Below are positions 32,773 to 38,791 of a stretch of DNA of 38,791 nucleotides, piece by piece. Origin of the DNA: an uncultured Clostridia bacterium (GTDB lineage: Bacteria; Bacillota; Clostridia; UBA1381); NCBI GenBank assembly GCA_944390955.1, contig CALXRY010000007.1, positions 1 through 38,791 on the forward strand, read 5' to 3'. Position 1 is the first letter of the stretch. The number at the start of each line of letters is the position of its first letter. Both the position numbers and the translations under genes were made by a program. The notes below the pieces were generated by a model. It was not told where the DNA came from. It made no database searches and saw nothing but the letters and a program-made list of their open reading frames with translations.

Positions 32773-33710
32773 TGCTTTATATAGGAATAGATCTCGGCGG
32801 AACGAACATCGCCGCAGGAATAGTTGATGAAAACGGAAAAATTTTAAGACAGGGCAGCGTTCCCACGCTTGCCGAACGTCCTATTGAGGAGATAGTTGAC
32901 GACATGGCGAAGCTATGCCTGCATCTTATCGAAGAAGAAGGCTTATCAATGGATCAGATAGAATCTGTAGGTCTCGGCTGTCCGGGAACTGTAGATAACG
33001 CAAACGGAGTAATTGCGTATGCAAACAACCTAAAGATGGAAAACACTCCCATGCGCAAGCTGCTTGAAGCATATTTTCCTGGCAAGCGCATAAACCTTGA
33101 AAACGACGCAAATGCCGCCGCCTACGGAGAATATATCGTCAATGGAGGCGGTGCAAAAAGCTTTGTTTTCATTACGCTCGGTACAGGCGTTGGCGGAGGA
33201 ATAATAATTGACGGCAAGCTTTACAGGGGCTTTAACGGAGCCGGAGCAGAGCTTGGGCATATGACGCTCATTTCAGGAGGAGAACCGTGCACCTGCGGCA
33301 AGCCCGGCTGCTGGGAGGCATACGCCTCTGTAACGGCTCTCATCCGCCAGACAAAGGCTGCAATGGCCGCTCATCCCGAATCGTCCATGAACAAATGGAC
33401 CGAGGAAAACGGCAAGGTCAGCGGAAGGACTGCATTCGAATGCTCAAAGGCCGGCGACAAAGCCGCAAAGGCGGTCGTGGATAATTACGTGAAATACGTT
33501 GCGGACGGTCTTGTGAGCATAGTGAACATATTCCAGCCCGAAAGAATTTCGATCGGCGGAGGGATTTCCAAAGAAGGCGAATATCTGTTCGGCCCAGTAA
33601 GAGAGCTTGTCAGAAAATATGACTACAACAAATATATGCCCAAAACGAAGATAAGCGCCGCAACGCTGTTTAACGATGCGGGCATTATAGGCGCCGCTCT
33701 TTCCAAATAG
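32772..33710 (+). CDS. ROK-family sugar kinase (glucokinase-like)
   Basis: 312 residues, intact. N-terminal phosphate motif GIDLGGTNIAAGIVDENG, catalytic Asp in LENDANAAAYGEY, second glycine loop TLGTGVGGGIIIDG, and the ROK zinc motif with CTCGKPGCWEAYAS (about 173-186) bearing the Cys set. This composition is typical of Firmicute ROK glucokinases, but N-acetylhexosamine or other hexoses cannot be excluded. AAAGGA lies 10 nt before the ATG. The start overlaps the end of the decayed GH43 gene, suggesting the two were once translationally coupled for glycoside use. Confidence 0.92.
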   Translation: MLYIGIDLGGTNIAAGIVDENGKILRQGSVPTLAERPIEEIVDDMAKLCLHLIEEEGLSMDQIESVGLGCPGTVDNANGVIAYANNLKMENTPMRKLLEAYFPGKRINLENDANAAAYGEYIVNGGGAKSFVFITLGTGVGGGIIIDGKLYRGFNGAGAELGHMTLISGGEPCTCGKPGCWEAYASVTALIRQTKAAMAAHPESSMNKWTEENGKVSGRTAFECSKAGDKAAKAVVDNYVKYVADGLVSIVNIFQPERISIGGGISKEGEYLFGPVRELVRKYDYNKYMPKTKISAATLFNDAGIIGAALSK

Positions 33711-33769
33711 CCACTTTATATATCATATTGCGAAAGAGATCATGATCTGAAAATATAGATCTATTTTTC

Positions 33770-34633
33770 ATGTCCAGCAATTACAACAAGTCCAGCTCTG
33801 AAATCCCGGGCAACGAGCCACAAAAAGATGGTGCGGCGCTGTTTTTCCATACTCCCAGGCGCAAAACGGGCCGATGATAAGAATGAATCTGATTTATATT
33901 ATGCATTCTACCCTGATGATAATCGCGCTGTTCCTGATTTCGAGCATCGTCTCAAGCTATAAATATCACAAAGTAGCTTATAGCAAACATTGCCGGCTCA
34001 AACGGTGTTATTTTATACATGCGGCGGCATATCTTCGCTATCAGGCGGCGCTTGGCCTGTCGGTCAAGATATTTCTCACTATAACGGGGCTTATGCTTTT
34101 CGGAAGCGGCCCCGCGTCCGCGGCGATGTATGCGGTGCATGACTGCCATGCGCGGCGAGCCGCTGTGGCTATGGAGCGACTACAATGGCTTCCTGATCAA
34201 AAATATGAAGCAGGGGTTCATAGTCGCTGTCATAGACCTTGCGTTCTTCTTCCTGCTCTTGACAGGCTATCTGGTCTACGGACGTATCAATCTGTTTATA
34301 GACCTGCGCATCGTGCTGACGGTGATACTCGCTCTTTACGTCATGGCGCATATGTACATATATCCGATGATGGTAAAATACGACCTCAGTATCGGCGCGC
34401 TTTACAGGAACGCCTTTATTATCGCAGTCGGCAAGCTGCCGCAGTCTGCGCTTGTACTGCTCATATGGCTGTTTATGGCGGCATTTCCCATACTTGCCGT
34501 ATACATCGCGCCGGGAGTGGCCGTATTCCGCATCATGATCTATCTGCTGCTTGCGCTGATATTCACGTTTTCGTTTATGACGCTTATCGCCGCCGTAAAC
34601 GCACGAACACAGATGAATAAGGTGTTCAAATAG
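33770..34633 (+). pseudogene. frameshifted DUF624 (YesL-like) membrane protein gene
   Basis: Three consecutive pieces in two frames add up to one DUF624 protein. 33770-33877: SSNYNKSSSEIPGNEPQKDGAALFF, the family N-terminus, ends at TGA. The next piece (from ATG 33874, frame shifted) has MNLIYIMHSTLMIIALFLISS and reaches FGSGPASAAMYAV, the family GPA motif. From about 34130 the first frame resumes with AMRGEPLWLWSDYNGFLIKNMKQGFIV and the remaining helices to 34633. Two compensating indels thus bracket the first half. YesL-like proteins accompany sugar-uptake operons. The final stop abuts the convergent permease stop with no gap. Confidence 0.72.
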
Positions 34634-35248
34634 CTATTCCTTTTTATATATCCCGACAGATATCCGTGCCGAGACAGCCATCACAGCTGCCGCTATAACG
34701 GCTCCGGCTGCCAGCACGGCCGTCGTTGGAAAGCCCGCTTCCTCGGAAAGGTACCCCATCACCGACGCCGTCATCGGTGTGGCAAACGCAAGCCCGATCC
34801 ATATGAACATTATAGGGATACGCGACCGCGTATAGCCGTACTTATATACAAACGGCAGCGTCACACCGGCAACGATGCCCATCGTTACAAACGATGACAG
34901 TATATTGTCGGTATAATTCACCTGCTCAGTTATCATCGAGTTTTTCGTCATCACAAATATAACGATCACATTGATGACAGTCGCAATTGCCCATACCAAT
35001 ACACATTCTGCGTATTTTGCTCCGACAATATCCTCAGCTCTCACCGGCATTATCTTGTAAAGCAAATTCACTCTGTCGCGTTCCTCTGCCGCAAAGAGAC
35101 CAAGCACAAATATATAGACCGAAAGCGCTCCGACCGTGCTCATATAAGCACTGTACCTGAACAGTATAGGAAAGATCAAGGTATATATCAGCACAAGTAT
35201 AAGTGTTCTTCCCGATATGCTGAAATCAGTCTTTATAAGCTTAAGCAT
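34634..35248 (-). CDS. ABC-2 type transporter permease
   Basis: 204 residues with about six membrane helices and the AAEERDRVNLLYKIMPVRAEDIVGAKY motif typical of the ABC-2 permease family (ABC2_membrane_5 type). There is no ATPase domain; the ATPase is encoded immediately upstream with an 8-bp overlap. The ribosome site AAGGGAG lies within the end of the ATPase gene. With the GntR gene this forms a YtrA-like regulator-ATPase-permease operon, whose relatives answer cell-wall stress or antimicrobial peptides. Its stop codon directly abuts the stop of the convergent DUF624 remnant. Confidence 0.85.
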   Translation of the reverse strand: MLKLIKTDFSISGRTLILVLIYTLIFPILFRYSAYMSTVGALSVYIFVLGLFAAEERDRVNLLYKIMPVRAEDIVGAKYAECVLVWAIATVINVIVIFVMTKNSMITEQVNYTDNILSSFVTMGIVAGVTLPFVYKYGYTRSRIPIMFIWIGLAFATPMTASVMGYLSEEAGFPTTAVLAAGAVIAAAVMAVSARISVGIYKKE

Positions 35249-36101
35249 TTTTAACAGCTCCCTTCGGATTTTTGGTATAAAATCTCATAATATCCTCTAT
35301 CGACGGCTTTTCGTATACAAGCTCACGCTTCCTGTCCGGCGAGGCGGTCAGTCCCTCAAAGCCGAGCGAGCTCTGCTTATACGATACAAGCGATCTCTTC
35401 AGATCATCGGTCAGCGCGCTCGATGCGCCCTTGACTATCCTATGCGTTTCAAGCAGCTCATCCTTCGGAAGATTGAACACGAGCCTGCCGTTGTCTATCA
35501 TCACGATAAAATCAGCCGTCCTGTCAAGGTCCGACGTTATATGCGTCGATATTATAACACTCTTTTCCTCATCGGAAATTATCTCCGAAAATATATCCAT
35601 GAGCTCTCCGCGTGCCACAGGGTCAAGCCCCGACGACGGCTCATCCATGATTATCAGGTCCGCTCCGTGCGACAGCGCCGCGGCAATGCTGAATTTTTCG
35701 CGCATTCCCGTTGATAACTCCTTTATCTTCTTGCCCATATCAAGCCCAAAACGGCGCATATAACCTTCAAACACCGCATCGTCCCAGCCGGAATAGAACC
35801 GCTTTAAAAGCTCCGCCGTTTTTCTCAGCGTCAGTCCCTCATAAAAGAAACCGCCGCCGAGCGCCGCGCCTATTCTGTTTTTAAGCTCTATCTCACTTTC
35901 CTGCATAGCTTTTCCGAATATCCTTATACTCCCCTCAAAGTTCGTAACGCCGAGGATCGTATTTATCAGTGTCGTCTTCCCCGCGCCGTTACGTCCTATT
36001 ATCCCCGTTATATAGCCCTTCGGTATCTCAAGACTTATATTGTCGAGACAAAAACCGTCGTAACGTTTTGTGACGTTTTTCATTCTGATAACGCTTTCCA
36101 T
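35241..36101 (-). CDS. ABC transporter ATP-binding protein
   Basis: 286 residues. Walker A IIGRNGAGKTT (about 34-44), signature ELSTGMREKFSIA (a variant LSxGM form usual in ABC-2 partners), Walker B LIIMDEPSSGLDP and the His switch IISTHI are all present. About 60 residues follow the core domain, with SSLGFEGLTASPDRKRELVYEKPSIEDIM. It should power the downstream permease. GGAGGT precedes the ATG. It is 15 bp downstream of the GntR regulator gene and overlaps the permease gene by 8 bp, a tight operon. Confidence 0.95.
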   Translation of the reverse strand: MESVIRMKNVTKRYDGFCLDNISLEIPKGYITGIIGRNGAGKTTLINTILGVTNFEGSIRIFGKAMQESEIELKNRIGAALGGGFFYEGLTLRKTAELLKRFYSGWDDAVFEGYMRRFGLDMGKKIKELSTGMREKFSIAAALSHGADLIIMDEPSSGLDPVARGELMDIFSEIISDEEKSVIISTHITSDLDRTADFIVMIDNGRLVFNLPKDELLETHRIVKGASSALTDDLKRSLVSYKQSSLGFEGLTASPDRKRELVYEKPSIEDIMRFYTKNPKGAVKNA

Positions 36102-36116
36102 AATAATACCTCCATT

Positions 36117-36497
36117 TTACCCTAAATCCTCTGAATATAACGCTTTCGCTGTTTCTGCCAGTTCCTCCGCACCTATCCCCAGCTCACGTGCAATGTCCGC
36201 CGCCGCAAGCAGATGCTGCTCCATCTCGCTTATCCTATGCTCTCTTGCAAGTGATGAACTCCTTGCCGAAACTACCGATCCCTTGCCGGGCTGCGTCTTT
36301 ATATACCCCTGCGCCTCGAGCACCTCATAGGCCTTTTTCGTCGTTATGACGCTCACGGAAAGCTCTTTTGCAAGTGCCCTGATAGACGGCAGCGAATCTC
36401 CCTCCGTAAGCTCTCCGCTTATGATGCTCTTCTGTATCCCCTCTGCTATCTGGGAATAGATAGGCGTGTCGGAGGAGTTTGAAATAATTATATTCAC
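36117..36497 (-). CDS. GntR-family (YtrA-type) transcriptional repressor
   Basis: 126 residues, starting with GTG after GAGGAG. Residues about 10-76 form the winged helix: PIYSQIAEGIQKSIISGELTEGDSLPSIRALAKELSVS and TTKKAYEVLEAQGYIKTQPGKGS. The C-terminal 50 residues are helical and lack an effector domain, as in the short YtrA subfamily, which regulates its own ABC operon. Its promoter carries two GTATATAC sites overlapping the -10 and the start region, the expected place for autorepression. The inducing signal is unknown. Confidence 0.93.
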   Translation of the reverse strand: MNIIISNSSDTPIYSQIAEGIQKSIISGELTEGDSLPSIRALAKELSVSVITTKKAYEVLEAQGYIKTQPGKGSVVSARSSSLAREHRISEMEQHLLAAADIARELGIGAEELAETAKALYSEDLG

Positions 36498-36514
36498 CGG
36501 TGACTTTCTCCTCT

Positions 36515-36573
36515 CTGTATATACCGTTCATATATGATATATACAGTATATACGCTTTTGCCTCGTTTGTCAA
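36515..36573 (-). promoter_or_regulatory. promoter with YtrA-like operator for the GntR-ABC operon
   Basis: Minus strand: TTGACA (36573-36568), 17-bp spacer, TATACT (36550-36545). The palindrome GTATATAC occurs at 36546-36553, overlapping the -10, and at 36517-36524, near the leader start. A 9-bp inverted repeat, CTGTATATA (36515-36523) with TATATACAG (36538-36546), joins them. Repression by the GntR product is inferred. Confidence 0.75.
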
Positions 36574-36605
36574 TAGCTTTTTTAAATTTTTTAAAATTTT
36601 TCTGC

Positions 36606-36635
36606 AAAAAAGCCGCCGCGCAAAAGCGCGGCGGC
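36606..36635 (-). terminator. strong intrinsic terminator of the 3D-domain gene
   Basis: Perfect 10-bp stem GCCGCCGCGC/GCGCGGCGGC with a 4-nt loop (36612-36635), followed on the minus strand by TTTTTT (36611-36606). Confidence 0.9.
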
Positions 36636-36646
36636 GGCTGATCAAC

Positions 36647-37642
36647 TTATTGTAACCAAACGTCCTTATATACCACTCCGAGTCTGTAAGCTTCCTCATG
36701 CGACGAGACTGCCATATCTATATGGTAGCCGTTGATTGCTCCGCCGCAGTCCTCGGCACGTCTTAAGCCGTAATCCTCTATGTAGACCCAGCTCAGGGGA
36801 GCTATTACATCAGGGTCAACGGCTATCGTCTGGCCGGGTGTAATTTTTCCGGCATATGCCGTGTTGTTTCCCCAGCCCCCGTTGCATATGCTGCATGTGC
36901 AGTAATGCGTTATCTTAAACCTTCCGAGGTACGTGCCGTTATTCTCAGCAACCGGCGCGTCCTCTGTAACCTCCTCGGTATACACCTCCGCAGTCTGTTC
37001 TACAGGCGAGTGCACCGGAATGATCTGCATATTCGTCGGCACTACCGTAAACTGCGGGATAGAAACCTTCACCGCCAGATTTTCCTGATCCCAGTCGACC
37101 TCAAGCCCGAATATCGAAACTGTGTCCCTCAGCGGCACCATCAGCGTGGTGTCGTTTACGACCTCTGGATATACCGACAGCCCTACCGTCTTGCCTATAG
37201 CGATCTCATAGCCGTCGGTATCCTTAAAGATAAACCGAAGCACGGCATTTGTGTCGCCCGCGGTAAGAGCCGCGGAAACAGCCGACGGAGTGACCTCAAG
37301 CCCGTATCCGGAGACCTTGTTTATAAGCTCCCATGCATACTGCTTTATCGGTGTATCCGTGCCGTTTTCGAGGTCTATGGTAAACAGAGCGGTCTCTGTC
37401 GTCTGGTCCCAGGAAACCTCCATGCCTGCCGCATCGGCAAGTGATCTTGCCGGCACGAAAAGCACGTCGTTCCGCATAAACGGCTGAGCACTGTCAAAGC
37501 TCATGTACTCGCCGTATGTACTTCTTATTGCGTTCATTCTTACCGTAACGTCGGCAGCCGACGCGGTAAGCCCCGTTGTGAATGTTGTTACAGACAGCAG
37601 CGCCGCCGACAGCAGTGCCGCTGTTTTCTTAAAGCTTATCAT
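36647..37642 (-). CDS. secreted 3D-domain cell-wall protein with copper-amine-oxidase-like N-terminal domains
   Basis: 331 residues. Signal peptide (1-30) is followed by copper-amine-oxidase N-terminal-like units: LFVPARSLADAAGMEVSWDQTTETALFTI (about 61-89) and TLMVPLRDTVSIFGLEVDWDQENLAVKVSI (about 165-195). After an acidic linker, the C-terminal 3D domain (about 240-331) contains FKITHYCTCSICNGG, TAYAGKITPGQTIAVDP and GYHIDMAV with the conserved Asp residues of this lytic-transglycosylase-like barrel. It is probably a peptidoglycan-active or wall-binding enzyme. GGGAGG precedes the ATG and a strong terminator follows. The C-x-C-x-x-C motif is common in Clostridial 3D proteins. Confidence 0.9.
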   Translation of the reverse strand: MISFKKTAALLSAALLSVTTFTTGLTASAADVTVRMNAIRSTYGEYMSFDSAQPFMRNDVLFVPARSLADAAGMEVSWDQTTETALFTIDLENGTDTPIKQYAWELINKVSGYGLEVTPSAVSAALTAGDTNAVLRFIFKDTDGYEIAIGKTVGLSVYPEVVNDTTLMVPLRDTVSIFGLEVDWDQENLAVKVSIPQFTVVPTNMQIIPVHSPVEQTAEVYTEEVTEDAPVAENNGTYLGRFKITHYCTCSICNGGWGNNTAYAGKITPGQTIAVDPDVIAPLSWVYIEDYGLRRAEDCGGAINGYHIDMAVSSHEEAYRLGVVYKDVWLQ

Positions 37643-37775
37643 TATGATTTTTTCCTCCCAGAATTCTTTCTTTTTCTCTCATTGCCTCCGATCATCACCG
37701 GCCGGCGCGATACCAAAAAAATTGACCTTTTGAGTTAGCCTATCATTCTTTCAGCCTGTCGAATAATATGTGGTA

Positions 37776-38791
37776 TTAATAAGTATAAAGTATGATGTCC
37801 ATGACCGTTCCGTCAACTACTCTTGCAAGAACGTAGTCATAGTCCGTGTCGTCAAGCTCTATCACCGAATCATCGGAGCCGTAAGCATCCTCCCATGTTG
37901 AGGTCGGGATCGACGATGTGATCTGAGACATCCTTATCGAGTCGATACCGATCGTATCTGTCATATCACACCTATATGCAACAACGTCCTCGGGCAGGCT
38001 CAGCTCGATGGCATCGTTCGCATCGCCCGACTTGTTGAGCAGATACAGCGTTCCTCCGTCGCGCCTTGCCGACACGCCGAACGCAAAATACGTTCCACTG
38101 CTCGGTATCTCGCTGCCGTAGCTTGCAACTCCCCAGCCGGAATAGCCGCCTACGGCCGTTCCGTTCACGCTGAACAGCTCCTCAAAATTAGTCCCGTAAT
38201 CCTCTGAGCTGTTCACAATATCACTTGAAAGAGGACGGTACAGAAGTGCGACCTCCTTTATCTCTCCGCCGAATGCCCTGTTAAGGTACACAACGTCACC
38301 GCGCTTAAGTGCGGAAACATTCTCGCCTATCAAAGTGTTCTGGCTGTCGGGCGCGGAAACTATCTCGATATCGTTTTCAAGCCATACCGACTGCTCGCTG
38401 CCCTGATAATAATAGTCGATCGTATAACCCTGCTCCGAGCCGTTCATCGTGCTCGAGACCTGCTCAATAACAGAAAACGCATTTACCGCTACCGAAGCCT
38501 CCCCGTATGAATCGGGGAACTCATTGGGATTATATGTAGATGTAGGCGCCTGCGTTGCATCAGGTTCCTCTGTAGCCTCGGGCGTTGCCGTAGGCGCGGG
38601 TGTTGCTGTAGCGCTTGGGTCGGGCGTTGCCGTAGGCTCCGCTTCGCTTATTTCAACATCCAATACTATACTGTATCTGGTGTTATATGCCCTTAGGTCA
38701 TATTCAAGCACGGTATTGGGAACTGTAACGGTACCGTCGTCCGCAACCTCAAAGCCGTCAGCATAAACAAGCTTCCCTTCATCATCGTATC
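37776..38791 (-). CDS. C-terminal part of a large surface protein with TPxAT linker, 5' end outside window
   Basis: At least 338 residues; the frame is open to the right edge, so the start is unseen. A threonine/proline linker (TATPDPSATATPAPTATPEAT region, around plus-strand 38545-38640) joins an upstream domain to a beta-rich C-terminus with many Ser, Asp and Tyr residues and no cysteine-based or catalytic motif. The segment ALKRGDVVYLNRAFGGEIKEVALLYRP suggests repeated beta units as in S-layer-like or SLH-associated proteins of Clostridia. No anchor is visible in this part; an SLH or other domain could lie in the missing N-terminus. Function unknown. Confidence 0.75.
   Translation of the reverse strand, partial: YDDEGKLVYADGFEVADDGTVTVPNTVLEYDLRAYNTRYSIVLDVEISEAEPTATPDPSATATPAPTATPEATEEPDATQAPTSTYNPNEFPDSYGEASVAVNAFSVIEQVSSTMNGSEQGYTIDYYYQGSEQSVWLENDIEIVSAPDSQNTLIGENVSALKRGDVVYLNRAFGGEIKEVALLYRPLSSDIVNSSEDYGTNFEELFSVNGTAVGGYSGWGVASYGSEIPSSGTYFAFGVSARRDGGTLYLLNKSGDANDAIELSLPEDVVAYRCDMTDTIGIDSIRMSQITSSIPTSTWEDAYGSDDSVIELDDTDYDYVLARVVDGTVMDIILYTY

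Noticed and set aside
33874-34620. 248-codon ORF read as one gene
   Set aside because: Only its first part resembles DUF624. After about 34130 the frame becomes Arg/His-rich nonsense while another frame carries the real helices, so it is part of a frameshifted gene.
1-38791. CRISPR arrays, tRNA, rRNA, transposases, prophage genes
   Set aside because: I looked for regularly spaced repeats, tRNA cloverleaf ends and mobile-element proteins and saw none. The repeats present are few, irregularly spaced and hairpin-based.

Overview
The window is a low-to-moderate GC chromosomal segment from an anaerobic, gut-type Clostridia (Firmicutes). Evidence: cdaA-cdaR for c-di-AMP, a spore maturation gene (spmA), SLH and copper-amine-oxidase-like surface domains, a BspA-type leucine-rich repeat protein, a GH112 phosphorylase, strong AGGAGG ribosome sites and many sigma-A promoters with exact 17-bp spacers. 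No rRNA, tRNA, CRISPR, IS transposase or phage gene was found. The order or family cannot be fixed from this sequence alone.

Layout. 1-3.4 kb: 5' part of an HMGL-type aldolase, an ABC half-exporter and a lipoprotein. 3.4-8.6 kb (minus): NADP isocitrate dehydrogenase with an attenuator-like leader, an SLH-anchored caspase-fold protein, and a MATE transporter split by a frameshift. 8.7-14.7 kb (minus): a FlaA1/PglF-type sugar-nucleotide dehydratase, a single-pass membrane protein, a translationally coupled pair (a Gly/Ser/Tyr repeat protein plus a glycosyltransferase-like protein), a BrkB/YihY protein and a TM-anchored protein. 14.9-18.2 kb (plus): a glycerophosphodiester phosphodiesterase, then cdaA-cdaR without an adjacent glmM. 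18.2-20.5 kb: a secreted LRR protein behind a strikingly structured 5' leader.

20.7-26.7 kb (minus) looks like one operon from a consensus promoter: a membrane-anchored oleate-hydratase-like flavoprotein, purO (archaeal-type IMP cyclohydrolase), two small envelope proteins, a transformylase-only purH, and purD. PurH and PurO together replace the usual bifunctional PurH for the last two steps of IMP synthesis. 26.9-29.2 kb: spmA, holB and a GDSL hydrolase. 29.4-34.6 kb is a carbohydrate locus: a GH112 phosphorylase, an orphan RNA-like transcription unit, a decayed GH43 xylosidase, an intact ROK sugar kinase and a decayed DUF624 gene. 34.6-36.6 kb: a GntR(YtrA)-ABC-permease operon with a clear operator. 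36.6-38.8 kb: a 3D-domain cell-wall protein and the C-terminal part of a large surface protein.

The most unusual non-coding signals are: (i) three copies of a 150-235 bp modular hairpin element placed just after stop codons, plus two minimal hairpins that look like its outer frame; (ii) a roughly 120-nt nested hairpin followed by terminator and antiterminator pairing in the LRR-gene leader; (iii) a promoter-hairpins-terminator unit with no ORF at about 31.93-32.14 kb; (iv) an intrinsic terminator with a micro-ORF between the icd promoter and its start codon. The most unusual coding unit is the GSYGSF-repeat protein with its coupled partner.
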